From Bacteroidota bacterium (lineage in GTDB: Bacteria > Bacteroidota > Bacteroidia > AKYH767-A > OLB10), in the NCBI GenBank assembly GCA_016722525.1, contig JADKJB010000017.1:12643-76642 (forward strand): DNA of 64,000 nt, written 5' to 3'. Positions 30,001 to 37,793 of this stretch are shown here, piece by piece (position 1 is the stretch's first letter; every line of letters starts with the position of its first letter). A model generated the notes under the pieces. It was given only the letters and a program-made list of their open reading frames with translations. It did not search any database and was not told the DNA's origin. The translations under genes and the position numbers were made by a program.

Positions 30001-30713
30001 AAATAGGTAACTCCTTCTGTATTGCCAGTGACTATACCCCCGGTACTGGTGTTATTTAGGATTAAATTGCCTGAAATAAAAGTTGTGTCCGCTGTTCCTA
30101 AATATATTTCGCGCGTTGAGTTGTTTGTGATAGTAACATTTTGAAAATTGTCACCATATGTTGAACCAGTGGTAAAGTAGTAAGATCCTCCATGAGTAAT
30201 GGATAAACTATCTGAAAAAATACAGTTTCCAGTGCCACTGGTATTTGCCGATCCGGTTGAGACCAATAAAACAGGCTTTAAAAATAAACCACCGTTCATA
30301 TGAAAATAGCCGCAGTTAGCTTCCGTTCGGGCATTTATGGTAGCGCCACCAAAGTGACACAACGAACCGGATATATTTAGATTGCCGTTGTTGAGCAATC
30401 CACCATTGAAATAGGTTACTCCTGTTGTGGTTAGAGTATAGGTCCCTAAGTCTAGGGTATCGCCGTTGATGGTGAAGTTGGTTACTGTTCGGTTTTGATC
30501 GAGCACCAAATTGTTGGGAGCATTGCTGTTGATGGTAATATTGTCACCAGAACCAGGTGTTGCACCACTACCGCCACCCGACCAATTCCCTGAATTTATC
30601 CAGGAGGAAGAAAAATTTCCATTCCAAATAAAACTGGCACCATTAATTGTATTTAAAAGAGCCAATTGAATGAATAGTAAAAATCCTAAAATATAAAGAA
30701 GTTGCGTTTTCAT
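24039..30713 (-). CDS. Giant secreted beta-helix adhesin-like protein with T9SS tail, broken by about nine indels
   Basis: Consecutive minus-strand frames read as one protein of about 2,200 aa. It starts at 30713 with MKTQLLYILGFLLFIQLALLNTINGA (signal peptide). Asn/Gly/Ser/Thr-rich repeats follow that suit a right-handed parallel beta-helix, then CTFTNSINKV and IRCFEGN-type segments. It ends with FEIKMHPNPSSSKLFFTP...LLFNETLIKIK, a sorting domain stopping at 24039. Breaks lie near 29820, 29591, 29399, 28633, 26478, 25425, 25245, 24837 and in the tail (24060-24180). Those at 29591, 29399, 28633 and 24837 are each repaired by one base in an A/T run. It is probably an adhesin; the ligand is unknown. 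Confidence 0.72.
26494..26518. repeat. Short palindromic element inside the adhesin gene
   Basis: GGGAGT-CGTA-ACTCCC (26494-26509) is a perfect 6-base-arm hairpin, directly followed by GTCGGAGGG, which pairs alternatively with the CTCCC arm. It is GC-rich against an AT-rich surrounding and is read in the coding strand as PPTGVTTP. A frame break lies about 16 bases away, near 26478. Confidence 0.5.
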
Positions 30714-30773
30714 AGCTGTAAGTATTAAAAGGCTTGAATTTATTTGTTTGATTAAAAAATGGATTGTTTCCAA

Positions 30774-31234
30774 CTAATTTCCGATGAACTCATACCAGTT
30801 GGACCAGCTGTTTGACCCGTTTTTAAGTCGCACTTTGGCATGATAAGCATTCAGTAATGTCACCATACCCATTCCTACACTAATTTCATTTTCGGTACGT
30901 GAATACGACATCCCGGGAGGCAAGCCCGATGTTTGATCATAAGTAAATATATGTGAGAACATTTCCGAAGCATTGTCATCCGTTCCAACAAGCATTTCAA
31001 TTTCATTCACATTATTGGTATCAGCAACTACCACTTTAAAATAGCCTTCATTGCCCGAGAAGGAAACTGCTGCATCTAAGGGAGTTTGTGCTTTGAATAA
31101 AATGTGCAACAACAAAACAAAATCAAAAACCAAATGTGAAATTTTACTACCAGTTGATTAAAAGGAACTGAATTTTTAAAACGAATAAATCGTATGCTTT
31201 CTTTCCGCGAAAAAAGGTTTTGGCTTGTTTTCAT
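30774..31234 (-). CDS. Secreted protein of unknown function, frameshifted at 31092-31094
   Basis: The frame 30774-31133 lacks a proper start. Adding one base to the T3 run at 31092-31094 joins it to an upstream ATG at 31234, giving MKTSQNLFSRKESIRFIRF, then a hydrophobic segment (FHIWFLILFCCCTFYSKAQ) that looks like a signal peptide. The mature part (TPLDAAVSFSGNEGYFKVVVADTNNVNEIEMLVGTDD...AKVRLKNGSNSWSNWYEFIGN) is a small beta-rich domain I do not recognise. It lies 60 bases upstream of the giant adhesin on the same strand and may be co-transcribed with it. Confidence 0.6.
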
Positions 31235-31515
31235 GAGTATAAATTTTAAATGTTAATACACACTTTTTCCATTAGCGTAAAAAAATTATTTCACACTGGT
31301 TTCAATAAAACATAACTTTTTCATACAACTAATGATCCTGTATTTTTGCCGGGGGGTGCAAGTGGATCAATCAATTTCAGTAAAACTCAATACAATTGTA
31401 ATAAAGAATATTGCCTTTCCGACAAATGTTGAAAACTATTTATTCGACTAACTTACAAAATGCGAGTGTTGAATTTTTAAAAATTATTGTGTCAAAATAA
31501 TATCAAATAAAAATA

Positions 31516-31548
31516 TAAAGGGTGTCCACCAAAATTGGACACCCTTTA
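31516..31548 (-). terminator. Intrinsic terminator downstream of the 31578 gene
   Basis: A 12-base perfect stem TAAAGGGTGTCC/GGACACCCTTTA with a 9-base loop, 30 bases after the stop of the minus-strand gene. T-rich sequence follows on both strands. The rest of the 343-base gap 31235-31577 is AT-rich with no gene that I can see. Confidence 0.8.
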
Positions 31549-31577
31549 TTATTGGTTAATTAATTTGCTTACCTAAA

Positions 31578-32180
31578 TTAATCCAAAAGCAATTTACCTA
31601 ACATCTTTCCACCTTTAGCATACGATTCAGCAATACGTGATCCTGCATCATAATCATAACCCATCACTTGTGATCCGGGTACTTTTTGTTGCGAAAGTTT
31701 TGCAATTACTGTTGTTGGATTAGCTGTCTCTACATAAATGTATTCAAAACTTACATAGGCAGCTTGCTTCATTATTCCGATATTAAATCCCGGTTCCACA
31801 AAAGTTGTTTTTACAATGAGTGTGTATTTTGCTTCAGGATTAATACCATAAGTGGTGCCTGATTTAGCAAGAACATCGTTGATGAGTTCTTCGAATTTTG
31901 GTTCATACCTGTCTTTTCTGGCCTTGATCCAACCCTCTTTAAATTTATCGCCTTTACCGGGTTCTTTATCGTTGTATTCTTTAACTTTCACATCTACATA
32001 CTCGGCTTCAGTTTTAAATTTGCCTACACCAAAATTTGAATAGTCATATTGAATATTGACTTTCTTATCGGATTTAACTGCATCAATGCTTCCTGACTCC
32101 ACTTTAATTTTTTGGGCAGAAACACTTCCGGCAGCAAGTAAAAGAAATACTGAAACGGCAACTACGATTTTTTTTGTCAT
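31578..32180 (-). CDS. Secreted 200-aa protein of unknown function
   Basis: A signal peptide (MTKKIVVAVSVFLLLAAGSVSAQ) is followed by a charged, beta-rich periplasmic or outer-membrane domain (KVNIQYDYSNFGVGKFKTEAEYVDVKVKEYNDKEPGKGDKF...YTLIVKTTFVEPGFNIG...YIYVETANP). It ends with a Gly-rich amphipathic stretch (AKGGKMLGKLLLD). It resembles a Bacteroidota family of periplasmic proteins without known function. It has its own terminator and is divergent from the second half of the pigment cluster, so the intergenic region 32181-32283 serves both. Confidence 0.8.
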   Translation of the reverse strand: MTKKIVVAVSVFLLLAAGSVSAQKIKVESGSIDAVKSDKKVNIQYDYSNFGVGKFKTEAEYVDVKVKEYNDKEPGKGDKFKEGWIKARKDRYEPKFEELINDVLAKSGTTYGINPEAKYTLIVKTTFVEPGFNIGIMKQAAYVSFEYIYVETANPTTVIAKLSQQKVPGSQVMGYDYDAGSRIAESYAKGGKMLGKLLLD

Positions 32181-32257
32181 GTTTTTAATTTTTTTTAGGG
32201 ATGATTGGACAAATATAAAAGGATTCTACGCATGAAAGGTCATTGTTCCTTTTTATT

Positions 32258-32265
32258 TACTTTTG
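32258..32265 (+). promoter_or_regulatory. Candidate -7 promoter box for the second half of the cluster
   Basis: TACTTTTG matches TAnnTTTG and lies 18 bases before the ATG at 32284. It falls in the short divergent region 32181-32283 and favours that ATG over the TTG at 32263. The -33 element is not clear. Confidence 0.38.
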
Positions 32266-32283
32266 CACACTTCCCAAAAGTGC

Positions 32284-32907
32284 ATGAATCCTACCGAAAA
32301 CTTTGTTACTCAACACTGCCGAATCCGGCAAAATTCCATTTCCGCCAATGGGGAGTTGATTTTCCAAACCAGAGATGTCCATTTTCAGGATTTTGCCGAT
32401 AGTTGCTACCGCCATTTTGAGTTAGGCTATCCCAAATTTCATAAAATGGATAATTTATCAAAGTTGGGCCTTCTGGCAACAGATATCTTATTGAATAACA
32501 TGCAGTTATCAAAAAAATATGCGCCTTACCAAATTGGGGTGATTTTAAGCAACCGGAATTCGAGCCTGGACACCGATATCAAATATTACAATATGGTCAA
32601 AAAGGGAGTAGCAAGTCCTGCTGTTTTTGTATATTCGCTTCCGAATATTGTAATTGGTGAAATCTGCATCAAACAAGGGATTAAAGGTGAAAGTACCTTT
32701 TTTATTTCCGATCAGTACAACATCCCTCAACAAGTTAATTATGTAAACCATCTGCTTGAAACCAAAGTCCTGGATGCATGTATTTGTGGCTGGGTAGAAT
32801 TGATAGAAGAAAGCTACGAAGCTTTTTTTTATCTGGTTGAAAAAAACGGAGGAGCTGGCAATAAAAAGCATACTACTCAACAAATAGAAGAATTATATAA
32901 CAAATGA
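32284..32907 (+). CDS. Ketosynthase-like N-terminal-domain protein, probably non-catalytic
   Basis: A 207-aa protein that matches only the first half of the ketosynthase fold: MDNLSKLGLLATDILLNN, YQIGVILSNRNSSLDTDIKYY, SPAVFVYSLPNIVIGEICIKQGIKGESTFF and LDACICGWVELIEE. Compared with a full KS, the segment holding the nucleophile reads NIVIGEICI with no Cys-Ser motif, and the two His motifs are absent. Similar short proteins, usually named 3-oxoacyl-ACP synthase, occur in Bacteroidota aryl polyene clusters. It may be an inactive partner for a KS or ACP. It begins the second half of the cluster and lies 4 bases before an ACP. Confidence 0.78.
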   Translation: MNPTENFVTQHCRIRQNSISANGELIFQTRDVHFQDFADSCYRHFELGYPKFHKMDNLSKLGLLATDILLNNMQLSKKYAPYQIGVILSNRNSSLDTDIKYYNMVKKGVASPAVFVYSLPNIVIGEICIKQGIKGESTFFISDQYNIPQQVNYVNHLLETKVLDACICGWVELIEESYEAFFYLVEKNGGAGNKKHTTQQIEELYNK

Positions 32908-32911
32908 ATTA

Positions 32912-33165
32912 ATGACTGAGTTAAAAGAAAATTTGAAGCGACAAATAGTCGAGCAGCTTAATTTAAAAGATATCAAACCTGAAACTATTGGTGATGATCA
33001 ACCTCTTTTTGTGGAAGGTCTTGGATTGGATTCCATTGATGCATTGGAGCTGATAGTGCTGTTACAACAACATTATGGGATAAAACTCGGAAAGCTGAGG
33101 ATGGCCCTACCGTTTTTAGATCAGTAAATTCAATGGCTGAATATATTATGGCCAACAAGAAATAA
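32912..33165 (+). CDS. Acyl carrier protein (module B), frameshifted at 33091-33093
   Basis: LFVEGLGLDSIDALELIVLLQQHYGIKLG carries the phosphopantetheine serine. The frame runs out at 33127; adding one A to the A3 run at 33091-33093 restores KAEDGPTVFRSVNSMAEYIMANKK and the stop at 33163-33165 (about 84 aa). It is closely related to the module A ACP at 17561. It begins 4 bases after the KS-like gene and 5 bases before the module B ketosynthase, so the unit is compact compared with module A. Confidence 0.9.
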
Positions 33166-33170
33166 AACAC

Positions 33171-34376
33171 ATGGGTGCCCCCGTTTATATTGTCAATGTT
33201 GGTATCATTTCAGCTATAGGAAACAATATTGCCGAAACATTACAAGCTTTTGAAAAACACCAATCGGGTGTTGCAACTGTAGCGCATCTTCCAACCCGAC
33301 ACCATCTGGAATTTCCTTTAGCGGAAGTGAAATTTACCAATGAGGAACTAGCACTTAGAACGGGATTGGATAGCAGGTTAAGCCGAACCATTTTATTGAG
33401 TTATTATGCAGCTCAGGAAGCGTTACAACCTTTCAGTATTGCCGAATTCAACAAATTAAATGTTGGCTTTATTTCAGCCAGTACTGTTGGAGGAATGGAT
33501 AAAACAGAATTTTTTTTCGAAGATTTTGTAAGCGACCAGTCGTCAGGAGACTTAAGGAATGTTATACATCATGATTGTGGTAAGCCCACAGATTATGTTT
33601 GCGAAAAACTTGGATTGAAGGGGTTTGTTACCACTATCAGCACTGCATGTTCTTCGTCAGCCAATGCAATTATGCTGGGTACCCGAATGATTAAAAGCGG
33701 TCAACTTGACGTGGTTATTGCCGGAGGAGTTGATGCACTAACCCGATTTACATTAAACGGTTTTAATTCATTAATGATTGTAGATAGAAAGCAGTGCAAA
33801 CCACTTGATGCCAATCGTGAAGGATTAAATTTAGGTGAAGGTGCTGCCTACGTAGTTTTAATGAGTGCAAAAACAGCGAAAGATTTCAACACCTCACTGC
33901 TTTGCGAGGTATCGGGATATTGTAACACCAACGACTCCCATCACCAAACTGCATTGTCGGAAAATGGCAATGGTCCGTATTTAGCCATGATGGGTGCTTT
34001 GAAAATGAGTGGAATTGATGCATCCGAAATTAGTTACATTAATATGCATGGTACCGGAACACAAAACAATGATAGTGCAGAAGGAAAAGCAGTGGAACGT
34101 GTATTTCATCCTAACTATCCAAAGTTAAGCTCTACAAAATCATTCACTGGTCATACCTTAGGAGCCAGCGGCGGAGTTGAAGCCGTGTTATCTGCATTAG
34201 CCATTAAGAATGATTTAATTTTTCCTAACTTCAGTCATGAAAATGTAATAGAAGGGCTTCATTTTTTACCTGAAACAAAATTTCAAAAAAACGTTCCATT
34301 AAAACATGTGCTTTCTAATTCATTCGGTTTTGGAGGCAATTGCACATCTCTTATTTTTTCAAAGCCAATACTATGA
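33171..34376 (+). CDS. Beta-ketoacyl-ACP synthase (KS-alpha, module B)
   Basis: A 401-aa intact ketosynthase: Cys160 in STACSSSANAIML, His in NMHGTGTQNND, His in STKSFTGHTLGASGGVE, and the ending SNSFGFGGNCTSLIFSK. It is the closest relative of the module A ketosynthase (shared GIISAIG..IAETL, TRH, VSGY/LSGYGN.ND.HQTA, and C-terminal blocks). The chain-length factor starts within its last codon (ATGA overlap), as in module A. It should extend a second kind of chain or a different length. Confidence 0.93.
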   Translation: MGAPVYIVNVGIISAIGNNIAETLQAFEKHQSGVATVAHLPTRHHLEFPLAEVKFTNEELALRTGLDSRLSRTILLSYYAAQEALQPFSIAEFNKLNVGFISASTVGGMDKTEFFFEDFVSDQSSGDLRNVIHHDCGKPTDYVCEKLGLKGFVTTISTACSSSANAIMLGTRMIKSGQLDVVIAGGVDALTRFTLNGFNSLMIVDRKQCKPLDANREGLNLGEGAAYVVLMSAKTAKDFNTSLLCEVSGYCNTNDSHHQTALSENGNGPYLAMMGALKMSGIDASEISYINMHGTGTQNNDSAEGKAVERVFHPNYPKLSSTKSFTGHTLGASGGVEAVLSALAIKNDLIFPNFSHENVIEGLHFLPETKFQKNVPLKHVLSNSFGFGGNCTSLIFSKPIL

Positions 34377-35432
34377 AGGTATATATTAATGGCTTAGGAA
34401 ACATTTCGCCACAGCAAACTCATGATGGTGAAATTGCAGTTGCAGGAATGAAATTATTGCAAACTACCAGAAATAGCTGCATAGAGCCTGAATATGCAAA
34501 TTTTGTTGATCCAAAACAGCTCAGGCGCATGAGCAGAATCATCAGAATGGGAGTCGCTTCCTCGATATTGGCAATGAAAGATTCAGGAATTGAAAAACCC
34601 GAAGCTATAATTGTTGGCACCGCTTTTGGTTGTCTGGAGGACACTTATTCTTTTCTTTCTAAATTGATATTGCATAAAGAAGATATGCTCAGCCCAACAG
34701 CTTTTATACATTCTACTCATAATACTATTGCAGCACAAGTAGCTTTGTTGTTTCAATGCAGAGGGTATAACAGCACCTATGTTCATAAAAGCATTTCATT
34801 TGAAAGTGCATTGATCGATGGACTGTTGTTATTAAATGAAAAGACTGCAAACCAGGTTTTAGTTGGTGGTGTTGATGAAATTATTAATGCCGGATATACT
34901 ATTTTGAACCGCTTAGGGCACTACAAAAAAAATGAAGAATTAAGTACTCACACATTTCCTGGAATCAAAAACAAAGGGATCGGTTGCCGGTGAGGGGGCT
35001 GCATTTTTTTCGCTCACAACTAATCATGATACTAAGTGCTATGCACAAATTAAATCTGTAAAAACGCTTTCATTCAATAGCGTTGAAAATTTTGTGTTAG
35101 CTACAAAAGAACTACTTAATTCAAATAATGTAACCAGTCCCGATCTTGTGCTTGCAGGTTACAATGGCGATATCAATGAAGATTCCATTACAGCTATATT
35201 TCTCGACTCCTTAGATTTAAAAAGAGTAACCTCTCCTTACAAGCAGTATTGTGGTGAATATGGAACTTCATCTGCTTTTGCGTTGTGGATGGCTGCTCAC
35301 ATACTTAAAGCAGGAGTTATTCCTGATTCATTTAATTTAAAAGTCGAAAAGACTACAGGAATAAAAAATATTCTAATTTATAATCACTTAGGAAACACAC
35401 ATCATTCAATAGTATTAGTATCGGCATGTTAA
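34373..35432 (+). CDS. Chain-length-factor-like ketosynthase (module B), frameshifted near 34975
   Basis: Starts at the ATG at 34373 with MKVYINGLGNISPQQT, matching MKAYIRGAGIISPQQT of module A. The active-site region reads YVHKSISFESALIDGLL, again with no Cys. The first frame ends at 34993 after FPGIKNKG; from about 34975 another frame continues SVAGEGAAFFSLTTNHDTKCYAQIKSVKTL to the stop at 35432 (about 353 aa). This frame change is a gain of one base or loss of two in AAACAAAGGG. It should be the non-catalytic partner of the preceding ketosynthase. Confidence 0.85.
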
Positions 35433-36197
35433 CCTTTAAAAAGACCCTTTTTTCATTCGCCATTGCTTTGCTGCTGTTACTAGTAGCTGATTATTACTTG
35501 GACTTAACTATAGTATTCTATTTACTGCTACTAATGGCCTTTTTATCAGTAGTATTTTATGGATCCTATTTTATAGATTCTAACTTTCATATTAAAGTGC
35601 TTTGCAATGCACCGACTGCACACAACGAAGTAGCCTTGACCTTTGATGACGGACCGATTGCCAATAATACGGAAAGAATTCTTGATATATTAAAATTAAA
35701 CCATGTACCTGCCACGTTTTTTTGTATTGGCCATAGAATCAATTCCAATGAACAACTCTTTAAAAGAATAGTATCAGAAGGGCATACAATCGGCAACCAC
35801 AGCTATTCGCATCATTTTTTTTCGATCTCTTTTCAGCAAATAGAATGGAACAGGAATTGATTGAAACTAATGCGGCAGCGGAAAAATTACATCTAAAAAA
35901 ATGAAATTGTTCCGGCCACCCTATGGAGTAACAACTCCGGTAGTAGCAAAAGTTATTTCAGAAACCGGTATGCAACCTATAGGGTGGAGCCTGAGATCGA
36001 TGGATACTGTTATCAAAGACGAAGCTAAATTAGTATTGAAGATTAAAAATAATTTAAAGTCGGGTGATATTATATTGCTTCATGACACAGCCGCAGTTAC
36101 TTTAGCTGCCCTTCAGCAGATTATAAATGAAATAAAAGCAAAGGGTTTTAAAATAGTTAGAATTGATCAACTTTTAAATATTGAACCTTATGCATAA
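35426..36197 (+). CDS. Polysaccharide deacetylase (NodB domain), two frame breaks
   Basis: Two N-terminal membrane segments (FSFAIALLLLLVADYYLDLTIVFYLLLLMAFLSVVFYG) precede a NodB domain. Its motifs are TFDDGP, HSYSHH (both near residues 70-130), RPPYG, GWSLRSMD and IILLHD. The frame breaks near 35845 and at the A7 run 35895-35901; corrected, it reads MEQELIETNAAAEKLHLKKMKLFRPPYGVTTP (about 257 aa). All catalytic motifs are then present. Such enzymes remove acetyl groups from cell-envelope sugars; its place in a pigment cluster is unexplained but such genes recur in aryl polyene clusters. The start overlaps the chain-length factor by 7 bases. Confidence 0.83.
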
Positions 36198-36828
36198 AAG
36201 ATGGAAATTAGTACTATTTTTTATGGCATTTACCTGTTTAGCTTTTGCACAACCCAAAGGCTTCACAATTCTTCAAAATGATAGCTCATTCAGAAACAAG
36301 TTAGCTCAAACGGCAAAAAAAACACAAACCATTAAAAGCGAATTCACCCAAGAAAAAAATTTAAATGTGCTTTCCGAAAAAATTACTTCTAAAGGATTGT
36401 TCAAATTTAAGAAAAATAACAAAGTCAGAATGGAATATACCCAGCCATTTAAATACCTTTTAGTTATAAATGGTGATAAGGTAATGATTAAAGATGCGCA
36501 AAAAACAAATTCCTTTTCATCAAGAAGCAATAAGTTATTTACTGTTGTCAATAACATAATAATTGATTGTGTTCAGGGGACCGCTCCTGAAAACAAGGAA
36601 TTCAAATCGGTTGTGTTTAAAAACGATAAAAGTTATTTATTGCAACTGACTCCTGTTAAAAAAGAAATGAAAGAATATTTTGCAACAATCAGCCTATATC
36701 TGGATACTAAAGAATGTTCTGTTGTTAGAATTGAAATGCTAGAACCTTCAGGATATACTACTATAATAAACTTCATCAATAAAGAAATTAATGCAATTAT
36801 TCCAGATACGGATTTTACTATTTATTAG
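36190..36828 (+). CDS. LolA-like outer-membrane lipoprotein carrier
   Basis: A 212-aa periplasmic protein from the ATG at 36190: signal peptide MHKRWKLVLFFMAFTCLAFAQ, then KKTQTIKSEFTQEKNLNVLSEKITSKGLFKFKKNNKVRMEYTQPFKYLLVINGDKVMI. The SEFTQEK..L....SKG.F.F.....RMEY..P....LVINGDK pattern is the LolA half-barrel. LolA carries lipids or lipoproteins across the periplasm, so a pathway-specific copy may carry the hydrophobic pigment to the outer membrane. It overlaps the preceding and following genes. Confidence 0.87.
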   Translation: MHKRWKLVLFFMAFTCLAFAQPKGFTILQNDSSFRNKLAQTAKKTQTIKSEFTQEKNLNVLSEKITSKGLFKFKKNNKVRMEYTQPFKYLLVINGDKVMIKDAQKTNSFSSRSNKLFTVVNNIIIDCVQGTAPENKEFKSVVFKNDKSYLLQLTPVKKEMKEYFATISLYLDTKECSVVRIEMLEPSGYTTIINFINKEINAIIPDTDFTIY

Positions 36829-37243
36829 CACTGTTTTTATGGCATCAGGGTGTCGTCAGTCGCAATACTTAGAACTTCAAAATACGACTGCACCTTCATC
36901 TTGTAATAAATTGTTCATTCCGGAATTCGAGTCAGTGCTTTACAATTCACATATAAATGTTATTGGTAAACATTTGAGTGGCTTGTTGCTGTTTAAAGCC
37001 ATGCCCGACTCAAGTACACGAGTGGTGTTTTCAAATGAGATGGGTGTGAAGTTTTTCGATTTCGAATTTAAAGCGAATGACTTTCATGTTATCTACTGTA
37101 TTAAACAACTCAATAAGAAATCAGTTATTAATCAATTGGAAAAAGATATTGGCCTCCTGATTTTCCATCGAACAGATACTTCGCAATTACAAATTAGCCG
37201 ATTGAACGAGGAACTGTATTTCGGATTTAAATCCGGTAAATAA
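36791..37243 (+). CDS. Small lipoprotein of unknown function, probably truncated
   Basis: ATG start overlapping lolA by 38 bases. MQLFQIRILLFISTVFMASGC is a lipoprotein signal with a Cys at the lipobox. The mature part is unrecognised (SCNKLFIPEFESVLYNSHINVIGKHLSGLLLFKAM...MGVKFFDFEFKANDFHVIY). The frame stops at a TAA at 37241-37243, but coding-like sequence goes on in the same frame to 37309. After one base is added to the A9 run at 37309-37317 it continues as VLLSFTSNKGGMPDSVYIAHQTFEFNISLKQIDRNAEK to 37434, overlapping the next start. The true gene may be about 215 codons. Confidence 0.65.
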   Translation: MQLFQIRILLFISTVFMASGCRQSQYLELQNTTAPSSCNKLFIPEFESVLYNSHINVIGKHLSGLLLFKAMPDSSTRVVFSNEMGVKFFDFEFKANDFHVIYCIKQLNKKSVINQLEKDIGLLIFHRTDTSQLQISRLNEELYFGFKSGK

Positions 37244-37420
37244 ATCAATTACTATATAACAGATACAACTTTCACTAAAATAAAAGAGCCGAAATTGCCA
37301 GCTCTTCCAAAAAAAAAGTACTACTAAGTTTTACTTCCAATAAAGGAGGAATGCCCGATTCTGTATATATTGCACATCAAACCTTTGAATTTAACATCAG
37401 TTTAAAACAAATTGACCGAA

Positions 37421-37789
37421 ATGCTGAAAAATAATTTTTATACACTTACTTCCGAGATCCCTAAAAACGAAAGTGCTTTCAGGGTTACCATCCGATTAAA
37501 TGCCTCCCATGATATATTTAAAGGACATTTTCCAGGGCTACCTGTTACTCCGGGAGTTTGCATGTTAGGAATTGTAAAAGAACTGTTAGAGGCGAGTTTA
37601 GGAAAAACCCTTACCCTGCATGAAGCATCTAATATTAAATTTCTTTCTCTGATTGATCCCAACCAGTTCCCCGAGATTGATGTAGAAGTTAAGCATCAAA
37701 GAAACGATGATGGATCGTACACTGCTGACGGAACTATTTTTACCGGTGGTAATGCTTGCTTTAAAATTTCAAAAGCCCACTACCGTTAA
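37421..37789 (+). CDS. FabZ-like 3-hydroxyacyl-ACP dehydratase
   Basis: A 122-aa hotdog protein. HDIFKGHFPGLPVTPGVCMLGIVKELLEASLGK is the FabZ active-site stretch, with the His in GHFPG and a Pro-Gly loop, followed by IKFLSLIDPNQFPEIDVEV. It is the second dehydratase of the cluster, and aryl polyene clusters also carry two. I use the ATG at 37421 rather than the TTG at 37412. A glycosyltransferase begins 4 bases after its stop. Confidence 0.85.
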   Translation: MLKNNFYTLTSEIPKNESAFRVTIRLNASHDIFKGHFPGLPVTPGVCMLGIVKELLEASLGKTLTLHEASNIKFLSLIDPNQFPEIDVEVKHQRNDDGSYTADGTIFTGGNACFKISKAHYR

Positions 37790-37793
37790 TAAG

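Noticed and set aside
20510..32180. The T9SS island as an integrated mobile element
   Set aside because: I found no integrase, transposase, tRNA or direct repeats at its borders, so only the strand change and content argue for insertion.
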